Below, piece after piece: positions 9,019 through 21,299 of a DNA stretch of 64,000 nucleotides. Source of the stretch: Locusta migratoria. Taxonomy: Eukaryota > Arthropoda > Insecta > Orthoptera > Acrididae. Positions within the stretch are counted from its first letter, which is position 1. The number at the start of each line of letters is the position of its first letter. Below the pieces are notes generated by a model. It made no database searches. It was not told where the DNA came from and worked only from the letters and a program-made list of their open reading frames with translations. The translations under genes and the position numbers were made by a program. The stretch spans positions 312,549,270 to 312,613,269 of the forward strand of contig CM048744.1 in NCBI GenBank assembly GCA_026315105.1. Reading direction: 5' to 3'.

Positions 9019-10770
9019 CGTTGAGGACTTCAGTCTAGAGACTGGTTTGATGGACCTCTCGAACCTACTCTGTGTTGAAAAAGCCTTTCATCTATTCATA
9101 AGAAAGGCAGCTCACATATATTTCAATCTATATTCGTGTCTCCCTCCGCGATTCTTAACCCAGACATTTCCCTCCAACGCAAAATTCACGATTCCTTGAT
9201 GTCTAAGAACGTGGCCTATCAATCGAGCCTTCTTTTATTCCAGGTATGTGAGAAACTCCTTTTATTCCTAATTCTGTTCAGTACCCACCTAATTTTCAGT
9301 ATTATTCTGTAGCACCACATTTCAAAACCTTCTGTCCTCTTCCTGTATCGACTATTTATCGCAAACGTTTCACTACTGTACTTGGAAACGCTCCATACAA
9401 ATGCCTTCTGAAAAGACTTTCCTAACATTTAAATTAATATTCGATGTTAACAAATTTCTCTTTTCAGAAACACTTTTCTTCCCGTTGTCATTCTGCATTT
9501 TATATCTTCTCTACTACAACCATTGTATGTAATTTTACTGCCCAAGTAACAAAACTCATCTACTACATTTATTGTTTCATTACCTATTCTAATTACTTTA
9601 GAATGACCTGATTTTCTTACATTTCATTACCCTTCATTGCCCTCCTTTCAAGATACTACCGATTTCATTCAGTTGGTTTGTCTCTGACAGAATTAGGATA
9701 TCAGTAAAACGCATTTTATTTCTTCACCTTGAACTTTAATGCCTTCTCTAAATTTTTCTTTGTTTTCATTCACAACTTTCTCAGTTTACAAATTGAATAA
9801 AATTTGGAAAAGGCTAGAATCCTGTCCTCCCTTCCCAACCAATGCTTCCCTTTCATGCCATTCGACTCTAGTAACTGCCGTCTGCTTTTTGTACAAGTTG
9901 TAAATAACGCCCCGTGCCCTATATTTTACTCCTGCTGATTTCAGAATTTAGAAGAGTATATTCCAATCAACATTGCCAAGCTAGAAAAGTACAGGGTGAT
10001 TTATTAAGTTTTCAATTATATACTGACTTTTTGATCACCCGGTAACTAAACCTGTCTTCTAAGAGAATTCGCAAGCCTCGCGTGTTCCTACATTACTCCT
10101 AAGTACAAAATGATCTTCCTCAAGATCGACTTCTAAAAGTTTTTGCAGTCTTCTATAAATAATTCGCGTTAAAATTTTGCAAGCATGTCTTACTGTTGGT
10201 TCTGTAATTTGCACACCTGTCTCCGCCTGCTTTCTTTGGAATAGGGGACACTGTTTCGACTCAATCTTTCAGTGGTCTATCATTCTTGCAGTATGGTATG
10301 TCCTATTTCATCTCCATCTACTTCCACCGGCCGCGGTGGCCGAGGGGACTGAAGCGCGCCAGTCATGGTCTGCACGGCCACTACGGTCGGGGGTTCGAAT
10401 CCCCCCCCCCCCGGGCATGGATATTCGTTCCGTTCTTAGTGTTAGCTAGTTCATAAGTAGTCTGTAAGTTTAGGGACTGATGACCCCGTAGTTAACTCCC
10501 ATAAGCTATACAAACATTTGATTTTTGAACATCTACTTCCTGTTTCTACAATATTGTCTCTGAAGATCGATCCTTTGTAGAGCCCCTGCATAAATTCTTT
10601 CCACCTTTCAGCTTTCCCATCTGTGCTCAAAACTGGTTTTTTCATCTGATCTTTTGATATTCATACAGATGAGTTTCCTGTCTCAAACTGTCTCTTTTAT
10701 TCTTCTGTAGGCAGTATCTATCTTTCCCCTAGTTACATGTCCTTCTACAGATTTGCATTTGGGTAAGTCG
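9019..10770 (-). pseudogene. RTE-like LINE, 5'-truncated copy
   Basis: The 3' end at about 9019 matches the ends of the two plus-strand RTE copies in this window (catcaaaccagtct... then tctagactgaag). On minus from 10770: a linker block (KAERWKEFMQGLYKGSIF), 'RIIYRRLQKLLEVDLEEDHF', 'NVGTREA', then thumb and C-terminal blocks such as 'FEMWCYRIILKIRW'. Frames are broken throughout, and it is more diverged than the copies at 21.3 and 60.4 kb. A SINE splits it at 10326-10529. Confidence 0.85.
10326..10529 (+). mobile_element. SINE inserted in RTE-like LINE
   Basis: Full-length SINE (A box tggccgaggggactg, B box ggttcgaatcc) with a perfect 11-bp TSD catctacttcc (10315-10325 and 10530-10540). The host LINE reads continuously across the duplication. 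Confidence 0.95.
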
Positions 10771-11540
10771 GATGTCAAAGATTCATTGGAAGAATCCTCA
10801 GGAAGTTTAGTCCATCAACGAAGGAAGATTGGAAGTAGCTTATAAAAATGAAATTGTAATTTTTTTAAAACAATTTTAATGGTGAGATATTGATAAGCCA
10901 AAGAGACATAAAGATGACAAAATGAGAAGCCTAAAAGCATGAGCAAAGTCACTAGTATTTAAAAAATGTATAATGGCTAAGTCGTTAGTTTTTACACTTT
11001 GTTAGCTCGCTTATTACACTGTACTAATGAACTATTTCTTTTTTACTTCAGTTCAAAACATACTTAAGACGAATATTGTGCTAAGATCGGCTCAGTCATG
11101 TTGCTCTTTTGCTTGGTTGCTTCGGTGACATTTGCTATTGACTAGGTTCAGATGAAGTGTTAAATCCAGTCATTTCGCGACACGCGACTTGAAACACAGT
11201 TTTTGCGATGTAAAATGCTTCGTTGTGTTTAATTGTATTTTAGTGAATGTGTAATATTTTCAAAGTTAATGTTAATTATCACTAGAAACTCTCCGTAGTG
11301 TTTCTCCTGTATTTTCAGTTTCTAGATGGAAGTGTTGGGCAGGGGTGTGTGGGGAAGGTGGTAGGACGAGGGCGTTGTTTTTGGGCAACAAACCAGTCAG
11401 AAAAAATATGAACCGCCGGACCTGGTCTGAATGTAACGAGGAAAAAGATGCGACAATGTTTCTACAATGGTTGGCGCGTATCAGGAATTTTTATTTTTTA
11501 TCCACTATCTCGATTATTTTGATTTCAAGCCCGCCCACGG
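10771..11540. other. AT-rich stretch, nothing recognised
   Basis: No domain seen. The 165-codon frame starting at 11345 runs through the SINE at 11541-11680 and is therefore not a gene. Confidence 0.45.
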
Positions 11541-11685
11541 TAGCTCTGTCGGCAGCGTCGCTGACTACTACGCAAGGGGCTCGGGTTCGATGCCCAGGGA
11601 CTGGCTGTTGTGTTTTCCTCATCTTCATTTTCACCATCATCGACAAGCAAGTAGTCGAAGTGGCGAAAAGTAACAAAACTAGCAC
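11541..11685 (+). mobile_element. tRNA-derived SINE, second family
   Basis: A box tagctctgtcggcagcg, B box gggttcgatgcc (about 11583), then a non-tRNA body with 'catcttcattttcaccatc' and 'gtcgaagtggcg'. The 'gaagtggcg' core recurs in the element at 27.72-28.01 kb behind a different tRNA head. Truncated at its 3' end. Confidence 0.7.
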
Positions 11686-12744
11686 CAAAGCGGCCGAACA
11701 ATCCCAGACCAGATCTCCTGGCAATAATGCTATACAATCATCTGAAATGTATGTGAAATTTTTAACCTTAAGACATTTACAGCATTATACTCAACTTCTA
11801 CCCGAAGATAGCAAGCAAGATAGAAAATCTTTACTGCTTTAGGATACAGCAATCAGATTAAAACCTCTGAACTCTACTTACCATGACTGTAAAAAGTTCA
11901 GGTGAAAATTAAGATGATATTTTCGAATGTGGTGTGCTCGCAGAAATTGAACAAGTAATTTCTGTGAGCTAGCGATTATTCGAAAGAAAAGTCTCTTCGT
12001 TGGACACGTTTAAGGTTATTTCAATTCGTGATTGATCACAAATTTTCCGAAAGACTTCCAAACTTTATTCCGAGTAAAGCATTTTCTTAATTTCGTTCTT
12101 TAAGTAGTGACTAGTGAAAGGAGTTTTTCAAAACCTAAACAAGTTGAGAATTATTTAAGGTCCACTACCAGTCGAGCACGACTCTTAAGTTTGGCAGTTT
12201 TGTCAACTGAAATAATTAACAGTTTAAAAAGTTAGAAGAAAGAGGTATATGTTAAAATTATCTATCACTAAGAAGATCTTCTGTTACTTGTGCTGCTTCA
12301 TTAATAATGAATTGAAGAAGGTAATTTAAAAAGCTTAATTATTTGTTTCCTCCATAAAAAAAGTTTAGAAAATAGTTAACAGCATACACAAGCAGTTGGC
12401 TGGTGTGTAGCACAGACGTGCCGCTATAATTGCCCCCTTTTCTTGTCCAATTCGCTAATGTTCCGTGATAATCCTCCGCGTGAACTCCAATCTTCATTCT
12501 TCTTACCTCCACGGACTTTTCGCGAGATGTACGAGGAGGAAGTGATATGTTGGTAAACTCGGGTGAAGAGAAACCGGAAGTAAACCTGATATTTCATATC
12601 ACAAAAATGTTGGAAATCGATTATAGTACACAAAAGACTTAATGGCAGAAAATGATTAGATACGACAAATATTAATGTAATACATATTAAAAGACCTATA
12701 TAAGTAGACTGAACAGACAGAGAAACTGGTGTAAGTGAAGTACG
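11686..12744. other. AT-rich stretch, nothing recognised
   Basis: The 109-codon minus frame (12424-12753) has no recognisable domain. Likely non-coding. Confidence 0.45.
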
Positions 12745-12754
12745 GAAACACATT

Positions 12755-12934
12755 AGCGGTGAGGCGCCGTGATGCAGTGCGCGCGGCCATCCGCTGTCGG
12801 GGGTTCGAGTCCTCCCTCGGGCATCGGTGTATTTGTTGTCCTTAGGTTAGTTTGCCTTAGTGTAAGTAAGCTAGGGACTAATAACCACGCAGTTGAGTCC
12901 CATAGGTTTTCAAACATTTGAACATTTGATTTTT
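12755..12934 (+). mobile_element. SINE with 10-bp TSD
   Basis: The head is degraded (A-box half missing) but B box gggttcgagtcctccc and a tail with 'gtcccatag' are intact. Perfect TSD gaaacacatt at 12745-12754 and 12935-12944. Confidence 0.92.
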
Positions 12935-13021
12935 GAAACACATTGCTATGTAAACACTCGGAGGGCGGCGCGTCGGTCGGAGGCGACTATATAAAACAAC
13001 AGGATTATCAATGACATACAC

Positions 13022-13230
13022 GAGATAACTGTGAGACATTCTGCAAATTTATTGGTTTACGAACCGGTTTTTGGCTGTTACGCCATCATCAGGTAAACAT
13101 TACAAGTTGTAATGTAATGTTACGCCATCATCAGGTAAACAGTACGAGTTATAATGTAATGTAATGATGGCGTAACAGCCGAGAAACGGTTCTTAAACCA
13201 ATAAATTACCAGAATGTCTCACAGTTATCT
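13022..13230. mobile_element. Foldback element with hammerhead arms
   Basis: Inverted repeat with outer arms 'gataactgtgagacattctg' and its complement, inner arms 'tttattggttta...ggctgttacgccatcat'. A 42-bp piece of the left arm is duplicated in tandem (13077-13118 and 13119-13160). No coding capacity. The left arm holds a nearly canonical hammerhead. Confidence 0.85.
13055..13098 (-). ncRNA. Near-canonical hammerhead-like motif
   Basis: Minus strand: helix I GUUUAC/GUAAAC (6 perfect pairs), core CUGAUGA, helix II GGC-loop-GCC with one extra U, then AAA where GAA is canonical (G12 to A), palindromic AACCGGUU helix III and C17 before the cleavage site. All parts except G12 match. The right-arm copy keeps GAGAAA but lost helix I. 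Confidence 0.6.
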
Positions 13231-13447
13231 GTTGTATTTGATTCACAATATAGCAAATATTCTGTCAAGAACCTACGGAACAGTCAGTGAATATGAAAAC
13301 AACAAGAGTCTGGCGAAGACGTTAGATCCATTACGTCTGCCACAATGACAGGTAATCACCATTTAAGTGAGTTTGAACGCACGGGATATGGGGCTTAGTA
13401 TCTCCGAGGTACCGGTGAGATGGGGATTATTGTGTACGAACATTTCA

Positions 13448-13662
13448 AAAAAAAAAAAAAAAAATCTAATGTTTGTAAATCTATCGGACTTAACTGCTGG
13501 GTTATTAGTCCGTAGCTTACAAACTAATTAAACTAAGTTAAACTAACATAAGGACAACACAAAAACTCATGCCCGAGGGGGGGGGGACTCGAACCCCCGA
13601 CGGCAAATGGCCGCGCGCACTGCAGCACTGCGCCCCAGTGCGCGCGTCTAATCCGCCGGAGC
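13448..13662 (-). mobile_element. SINE inserted in Tc1-like element
   Basis: Minus-strand SINE of the older subfamily with a 15-A run at its left edge and B box ggttcgagtcc. TSD tacga[a/g]catttca (12 of 13 identical) at 13435-13447 and 13663-13675 sits in the transposase region. Confidence 0.92.
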
Positions 13663-14084
13663 TACGAGCATTTCACGAGCCCCCGTGAATATCGGGTAAA
13701 AATCAAGTCTCCGACATCGTTGCGGCCGGAAAAAGATACACCAAGAATGCGATCAAAGAAGGCCGAAGAGAATAGCTTTAACGTGACAAGTGCAACCCTT
13801 CCGCAAATTGTTGGGCCATCAACAAGTGTCGCTTTGCCAACTATTCAACTAAACATCATCGATAAGTGCTTTCCGAGACGAAAGTCGTGTGCCATTGCTG
13901 AGTGCACGACACAAAGCTCTACGCCTAGCCTCGCCTCGGCCCGTCAATACAGACATTAGACTGTTGTTGACTGGAGTCATGTTGTCTGGTCAGACGAGTT
14001 TAGTTTCCAAATGTGTCGAGCAAATGGGCGTGTACGGAGGGTGTGGAGACAACCTCATTAATCCGTGGGCCATGCATGTCAGCA

Positions 14085-15127
14085 GCGGAATTTTTTGCCA
14101 TCTTCCGGGCACTTGAATATCTCAGAGCGTGCCCTGGGGAGTCTCTAGTTATCTGTTATAACTCCCTGAGTGGGTTGCAAGCCCTCGCCAAGTGTTTCCC
14201 GAAACACCATTTGGTGCAATCCATTCAGGAGTCTGTTTCCAGACTTGTTCGGTCCGGTCGCTCTGTGGTCTTTGTTTGGACCCCGGGCGAAATCGGCCTT
14301 CCTGGAAACGAACGTGTGGACCAGATGGTTAAGCAGGCTACTACCTCCAGTCCGTTGGATATTGGTCTTCCGGAGAGCGATCTCCGACTAGAGTTCCATC
14401 GGAAGGTACTTGGCCTGTGGAATTCCGAGTGGGCTAACTCGGGGCAAACAAACAAGCTCCGTGTAGTGAAGCTTTCTACGACCACATGGAAGTCCTCCCT
14501 GTGGTCATCTTGTGGGGAATCGATTGTTATCTGCCGCCTACGAATCGCCACACGTGGCTGACAAACGGCCACCTTCTTCGGCGGGAGGACGCGCCTCAGT
14601 GTGACTGTGCCCCCCCCCCCTTCCCCCTTGACAGTGGTCCACATTCTGGTGGACTGTCCACTTTTAATCTGCCAGATGCGCTTTCTTTTATGCTAGGAGA
14701 CGATGCTGCTATGGTTGAACGTGATTTACATTTTATTCACGCAGCTGGTTTTTATCATGTGATTTAATGGTGGTACCTAAGCCTGATATTTCAGGTACCC
14801 ACCATTCAAACGGTTTTAATCTGTTTTCACGTTCGTCCTATCTTTGACTGGCAGTTCTACTGTTTGCAGAACGGCTGGCTCATCCTTTATTATCTTTGCA
14901 ATCAGCCAGTCACAATCTTCCATTTTAATGCTGTTGTCTGTTTGGTCCACTACTTTAGTGGTTTTCCTTTAAATTTTGTCGTCTTAGCACTCATTATCAC
15001 TTTGACCATCTAGTGCATTAGACGTGGATTACTTTTTTACCCGCTCATTAAATGAAGTGCTCTCTTAGCTGGGAACAGGGGACTGATAACCTAACCGTTT
15101 AGCCCCCTTTAAAAACCGAACAACAAA
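14085..15127 (+). pseudogene. RNase H-bearing LINE, 5'-truncated
   Basis: Starts inside the RNase H domain: 'AAEFFAIFRALEYL', 'SLSGLQALAK', 'VVFVWTPGEIGLPGNERVD' (where a His is usual the copy has Glu after PG), within the open frame ending at 14561. A 3' UTR-like stretch follows, ending in 'gggactgataacc' and an 'accgaacaacaa' tail at 15127. Clade I/R1/Jockey-type by the RNase H plus C-terminal layout. It lies precisely between two Tc1 transposase blocks. Confidence 0.8.
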
Positions 15128-15450
15128 TGTTAAAGTTGGTGGAGGCGAGTGCAGTTTGGAGTGATACGGGATTACTGACACAGCTAGATAAGACTCTGAT
15201 AGCTGACACATAAGAACGCATCCTGGATGATCTCCTGCATCCATTCATGTCCCTTTTGCATTCCGACAGACTTGAGCCATTCCAGCAGGACAATGCGACA
15301 TCCCACACGTCCGGAATTGCTAGAGTGTAGCTTCAGTTTAAACACCTCCGCTCACCACCAGACTTCCCAGAAATGAGCCGGATTGAGAATCTCTGGGTTG
15401 TGTTGCAACGTGCTGTTCAGATGAGATCTCCACCACCTTGTATTCTTATT

Positions 15451-16093
15451 CGTGGAAAGCACCACATTGGACAAACAGGAAGTACTGTAGGCATTGCTAG
15501 TAGCAAGTCAGTTTTTGCACAACAATTAATACAAAACAAACACTTCAATGGTACAATTGAAAATAACCTAAAAATTTTACTCGCAGTCCTAAAGGACTAC
15601 GTCTTAATTTATTGGAACAAAGCAAATGTTTTTTATATTTACATAATTTTTAAACCAGGAGCTTATTGACGAGCCGACTAGGTATACACATTTTTAATTG
15701 CACTGAACTTTAAATAACAAGCCCAAATGTTTTTAGGCCAGTGAACAATTTTCAAATACCTATTACTCCGTATATTCCTTACTTCTAAATTACAAATATG
15801 GTGGTAGATAGCGAAAGGTCGTAATAAAGAAATTATACAGTGATCTAGAGAGTTTTATTCATACTGATAATAATGACTGCGATCTCACAGAGGAAATTAA
15901 TTTTCTTTATAAGCAAATAAAAAAGAAAAGGAAAAAATCCACAAATGCCTGCTTTCAACGTTTGCAATAGCCATTACTGACGAATATACTAATAAAATTC
16001 GAATATCCGCCTCTGGAGATTGTTAAAGCAAATTAAATTACACAGGGTGCACATAGGCATTTCAGAAGTTAGCCTTCTCAACTCCATTCACAG

Positions 16094-16097
<4 letters not shown>
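15451..16097. other. AT-rich stretch, nothing recognised
   Basis: The 98-codon frame at 15373-15669 starts in Tc1 sequence and runs into AT-rich DNA. It is not a gene. Confidence 0.45.

Positions 16098-16146
<49 letters not shown>
16098..16146. repeat. Long poly(A) tract
   Basis: About 49 adenines giving a polylysine frame. No retroposon body directly upstream is recognised. Confidence 0.95.
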
Positions 16147-16148
<2 letters not shown>

Positions 16149-16443
16149 CCGGCTCTAGTAGGATGGGAAGGACCCTCCGCCACGTACGTCACTGTTGGTT
16201 TTGCTAAGTATGGATGAAAATGCGTATTAACAGCATCTCTCGGTCAATAAGAGGTATTCTGCTGTGACATTAGCACAGTGTGTGTGAACGTTCACAGTGA
16301 ACCAGAATGTGTTCCCGTATATCAGATATTTTAAACAATGATAGTAACGACATCATCAGTTACAATGATTGTTCTGAGCAATATAATGTTTTTGTCTTTG
16401 TGTATACAGCTTGATTTGAAGGATGTTGGGACGACGGCGTTCT

Positions 16444-16680
16444 ATTATTGTTACAAATGAAAAACCTTCAGCCGTTAGTTTTAGATTTCTATTCTCTTCT
16501 TCAGACCCTTTGCGAATCCATGTTGTAATGCAAACTAGCCTTCCATTTCATGTATTGGAAAGCTAGTTTGCATTACAGTATGGATTCTTAAAGGGTATGA
16601 AAAAGAGAATAATGTGTTCTGGAAACTAATAATTAAAATCCAAAACTAACGACTGAAGGTTTTTTATTTGTAACAATAAT
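16444..16680. mobile_element. Foldback element
   Basis: Inverted repeat, arms about 105 bp: 'attattgttacaaatgaa' outside and 'tgcaaactagc' near the centre (about 16553). The left arm, read on minus, has CTGAAGA followed by a weak hairpin and AAAAC, a decayed version of the hammerhead-like box seen in other foldbacks here. No coding capacity. Confidence 0.8.
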
Positions 16681-16719
16681 ATTTTTCTCGCCGCAGTCTC
16701 ATTGTACATACATCGAAAC

Positions 16720-16752
16720 TGCAAATAAATAAATAAAATAAAATAAATAAAA
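16720..16752. repeat. (AAATA)n microsatellite
   Basis: Mixed aaata/aata units between the foldback and a LINE fragment. Confidence 0.85.
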
Positions 16753-16769
16753 CTGGCTTTTTCCACAAT

Positions 16770-17473
16770 CCCACTAGGAAAAAATATTATCTGTAAAGTT
16801 CCTGCAGTCAAGTACTTGGGAGAATGGATTTCAGCAAGTGAGAGCGAAACCTTGGCCACAGACGTCAGGTGCACCAAGTTATAGAGAGCCTATCATTCCT
16901 GTAAGAATATATATACCTCCAAGTACCTATCCAAGAACTTAAAACTGAAGCACTAGGCCTCTGAGTGCCTCTTGATGAATCGAAAGGGCCCACTCAGGAA
17001 ACTAGAACTTAAAGAGAGGAAGATCCTGAGGGGAATATTAGGACCCCATAAGAGAGGAAGACGGCACTTACAGAATCAGGCACAATAACGAACTTTATGA
17101 ACACCGGGAAGAAATAGTCACATGTATGAGGAAAAGGCGACTGAACTTCTACGGGCACATGACCCGCCTGAATCACTCGAGGCTCACCAAGAAGATCGTC
17201 AGAGTGACGAGCAGGGGAAAGGCTTCCACAGCCAAGTGGTTCACCTCTGTTAGATTAGACTTAGAGGAACTGCAGATACCATTACGGGTAACCGAGAACC
17301 GAACGCAATACCGTCAGGCCATCCTACAGGGAGTCTTCCCACTGCCGCTCAAAAGCAAGAAGTGCACAGGCACCAACAGACCAAAATGGACGGATGAAAG
17401 GAAGCAGGCTCACAGCCAGAAGATGAAGGCGTACTGGACCAAGAAAAATCAGAAGACCCTAGCTGAGGATTAA
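16770..17473 (+). pseudogene. LINE C-terminal region
   Basis: Blocks in order: 'AVKYLGEWIS', 'LELKERKILRGILGP', 'YRIRHNNELYEHREEI', 'RKRRLNFYGHMTRL', ending at the stop of a 115-codon open frame (17126-17473). These are the thumb and C-terminal blocks of a non-LTR reverse transcriptase. The catalytic domain is absent. An upstream stop near 16880 shows it is dead. Confidence 0.75.
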
Positions 17474-17639
17474 GACGAGTCTCGTGGTCCCTAGTAGGCC
17501 GAAACGAACTGAAAAAAATAGTGTACCTGAAAAAATGACGTCGGTTTTGATCTGGAGGTGGTAGATGTACTGGTAATACTTTCATCATTGTCTGTCAGCA
17601 GATAACATAGTGAGATATCCGCCTGAGTGTGGGATACTT

Positions 17640-18570
17640 ACAACCAAACACCTCGGCGCGATATCAAAGTGTGAAGCAAAAAAGGCGCCTTGCTGTGGAG
17701 AAACATTCGTGCTTCCTACAGCTCACTGAACGAGTCTGAAAGGGGCTAAATTGTGGCATTCAGAGTAGCAGGGTGGTGCTTTAGGAGAATTGTCATGCAA
17801 GTTGGACGTGCTGCGGCAGCTGTGCAACGATGCTGGTTGCAGTGGTCACGTGAACACTTTCACACCAGTATATGACGTTCTGGACGTCCACACAACACAG
17901 ACCTTCTCCAAGATGGTCGGTTTATAGGGGCAGCAGTCGCAGATCGTGCAACTATCACGATGATTTGTGACTCCAGAAGGGTTAACACGCTTGCTAGCGC
18001 TGGGACTACCGGCAGGCACGGCACTAGCCCTTTCCCACTCATGCCTCGGCTTTCACGTGCACGACTCGACTGATGTCTTCAGAGGATCACTTGGATTGTC
18101 GGGTTGTGGTATTTAACATTCAAAGCAGATTCTGCCTATACACAAACGATCTACACCTGGGGAGCGCTGTCTGGTAGAGTGTATTCGTCAAAGATACAAT
18201 AGCTCACCCCACGCTTAATGCTACGGGGCGAGACAAGATACAACTCCCGTTTGGTCTTTGGGGAAGTAATGCTAACCACCACTCGGTATGTGCAGGATGT
18301 TCTGAGATCCGTTAGTTTGCCATTCTTGTAATAGGAAGGAGACGTGTTGTGACAACAGGAAATCCTCACTCAACCCGCTGCGTGATACTCGACGTGCTCT
18401 GGATGACGTGCAGCAACTTTCCTGGCCATCATGACCTCCGGACATGTTTCCAGTCGAGCACGACTGGCATATAATGGTATGACAACTGAAACCGGCCAAT
18501 CGTCAATCCACAACTCTTACACAAGTTCGTGAACAGGTATCCGAAGGCAGTATTCCTCTATACAGGCTAA
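17640..18570 (+). pseudogene. Tc1-like transposon remnant
   Basis: The N-terminal paired-type HTH region is readable ('SLNESERG', 'VAGWCFRRIVMQVGRAAAA', 'WLQWSREHF', then the GRPR-like hinge 'RSGRPHNTDLLQDGR' near 17877-17920 and 'AAVADRATIT'). A C-terminal block near 18420-18530 reads 'LDDVQQLSWPS' then 'SPDMFPVEH'. The middle with the first two catalytic residues is unrecognisable. Confidence 0.7.
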
Positions 18571-18575
18571 AAACA

Positions 18576-18655
18576 AAATGTTTGTAAATCCATATGGCTT
18601 AACTACTCTAGTTATCAGTGCCTAGGCTTACAAACTACTGAAACTAACCTAAGGA

Positions 18656-18746
<91 letters not shown>

Positions 18747-18800
18747 ACGACTCGAAACTCCAACGGGGATCAACCGCGTACTCCGCAGCAATGTGTCTTA
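18576..18800 (-). mobile_element. SINE with compound microsatellite
   Basis: Minus-strand SINE: tail at 18580-18655, head at 18744-18800 with B box on minus near 'ggagtttcgagtcg'. A (CA)n run (18659-18715) passes into (TA)n (18716-18743) between them. Confidence 0.82.
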
Positions 18801-19886
18801 CAAGGAAAGTACTTGGGCTCGAACAAACACATATATACCAAAATCGTATGAGAGATAATGTAAAGATCCCTTATTGCACTAGTGATACTCCCGCATCCGC
18901 AAAACTCTGCTCTCGTCTGTTAGAGGCCTCTGTGTGTGGCTTGCCGCATTGCACTTTGACTGGTCGGTTCGCCAGGAGGGACGGTGCAGTATGCCTCCGA
19001 AGTTGAGTTTTGTGATGTTATTTGTGTGGTGAAGCGTCAGATGGGGCGGCGATTGGTAATCAATCCTGCTAATATATTGTGATTAGTTGAGATGAAGTTA
19101 CGAAGAACCCTTCTTCGTGAAGATGGTATTAGTGTAGAAGATGAATCGTTCGCATGCTCTCTCGTATCTGTTATGGAACATAAATATGAGCATAAGTTAG
19201 ATACTGTTGTTACAAACTCATAATAATGATAATAGGGATGATAATGACAAAAAACTCATTGCAAGCGGTAGTGCTACGGTAAGTGCGGGAAGAGGCGATG
19301 GAAGCAGTGGCAGTGAATACCAACAGTCTTTCGGGAAGAAGGTTAAAGTTGCAACTATCATCACGGCTTTTGATGACAATTCGCTAGAGAACATGTACGA
19401 TGATTATTACACAAGTTATAGTTAAGATATCTGCATTAATTATGGCGTCTACAATAACATCTACAGTGCTATCTAGAGCATGGTTGCAGAGCTTTGCAGA
19501 AAAACGACACCCACCAGCATATTGAGGTGTACGTAGAGATCATGTAACCAAACGTTCATACAGATATGTTTGTTAGAGCCCATGTACTTTCTTGTTAGAC
19601 TGCTGGGCTACGACAGCGACGTTACACAGACTTTGTGTTCATACTGGTTTTTAAGGAGTTTGAAAATACCTTAACGTCGAAAATTAGCTACTCACAAAAT
19701 AAAGACAATTCCAAGATAATATTGAATTATTGCCAAAACATGCAACTAACAATTTCAATGCGGACTCATTGATACGCTCGATCCCTTGTGGGAATCCAGT
19801 ACAGGCTGCGAACAAGAGGAATCAAATGGGCAGGGAGCAATACCATCGTAGTGTGTGCTACAAGCTATTTGGGATAGAAGGGAAGC
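18801..19886. other. Stretch with no recognised gene
   Basis: A 72-codon frame at 19207-19425 is Asn/Asp/Ser-rich and unassigned. The region around 18950-19200 has moderate codon-like structure but no domain I know. Could be a decayed TE or a unique segment. Confidence 0.35.
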
Positions 19887-20040
19887 GTGCCTAGACAGCC
19901 TAATTGGTTAAGGCGATCGCTGGCCCAAAGCGGGAAATCCGGATTCGAATCCGGTCCAGCACAAATTTATTCCATATTTGCAATTGGATTTATTTCAGGT
20001 CCCTGAAACGGTCGAATTGGTAAAATATATAGCAGCTGTG
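19887..20040 (+). mobile_element. tRNA-like SINE, third family
   Basis: The tRNA-like head at 19887-19962 has D arm gcctaattggttaaggc, an anticodon stem CGCT/AGCG, and B box ggattcgaatcc with an acceptor end 'ccagcac'. The body 'gcaattggatttatttcagg' follows. The same family forms the inverted pair at 36.9-37.7 kb. Not a functional tRNA: G replaces U33. Confidence 0.72.
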
Positions 20041-20486
<446 letters not shown>

Positions 20487-20794
20487 TGTTGGATACCAGC
20501 TTTTGAGAGAGCAGAATATTAATTTCACATCAAAATTTTATAATCTTCGTTTTGTAACAGGTTATGCTTCTTATGTCGATACTGTTACAGCATCTGCAGG
20601 TATTAAGGAGAATTAAATAGAGACGATTACTTTGTTTAAAAAGCTAGCTGGCTACTAACAGACGTCATTTTTTTATGGTTTCATAATAAATCGTTTCACA
20701 GTTGAAGATGAGTTTTCTTGTCCTGTGGGACCGATGAAGTAACGCTGTCAGTGCAACAAAAGCAGAAATTCAGCGAAGACGTCACTCTATGAAC

Positions 20795-21065
20795 CTAACG
20801 TCTCCTAAATTCCCAGTATTAGTGTGCTGATAATTGGTGTTTTTTTTAATTTTTTATATCTTTGGGTAACTAACAGTTTGAAATATTGTACTGAAAGTGC
20901 TTTCTTTTCATATACGTCAGAGTTACAGCGAGTAACTGTAACTCAGACGTTTATGAAAAGAAAGCACTGTAAGTACCGCAGTACAAACTGTTAGTTATCC
21001 TTTCGTTTTGGAAAAGGCAAAATAATAATTAGCACATTAATACTTGGAATTTAGAAGAAATTAAC
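20795..21065. mobile_element. Foldback element, ~270 bp
   Basis: Long palindrome centred near 20932. The inner arms are 'gtgctttcttttcata' with its complement and 'aactaacagttt'; the outer arms match around 'taaattcccagtattag' (20806) and its inverse (21050). No coding capacity. Confidence 0.82.
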
Positions 21066-21299
21066 AGGACTTCTACATTTAGAGGCGCGGACTACCCTGG
21101 AGCAAGGTACTTTTCACCCCCTCCCCTGTTCTCGCCTCTCCAATGTTCACAGTGTTACTAAATTCTTCTTTGTTTTTTTTCACCTCCTTTTCGCACTTGC
21201 AGTTATGCAGTTTGAATAGGAGAGGTTACCCATTTTTGCAACTGTAAATTTGTCTACTTGAGACCTGACAAGCTTCGCTTTATTTTAATGCATCTTCAA

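Larger units (their letters stand above)
13300..15450 (+). pseudogene. Tc1-like transposon, split twice
   Basis: Transposase pieces in order: an N-terminal HTH-like start near 13342 ('LSEFERTGYG'), a middle region in the 13720-13959 frame ('KSCAIAECTTQSS'), the first catalytic Asp block 'VVWSDEFSFQMCRANGR' (about 13985-14030), then after a LINE insertion 'LLHPFMSLLHSDRLEPFQQD' with second Asp in 'FQQDNATSHT' (about 15280), and 'EMSRIENLWVVLQ' with the third acidic residue (about 15385). This is the Tc1 DD34E layout. Several stops, a SINE at 13448-13662 and a LINE at about 14085-15127 have destroyed it. Terminal repeats are not clear. Confidence 0.8.

Noticed and set aside
11345..11842. 165-codon frame
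   Set aside because: It passes straight through a tRNA-derived SINE.
1821..19962. Functional tRNA genes
   Set aside because: All tRNA-like sequences have a wrong base at position 33, poor arm pairing or attached SINE bodies.
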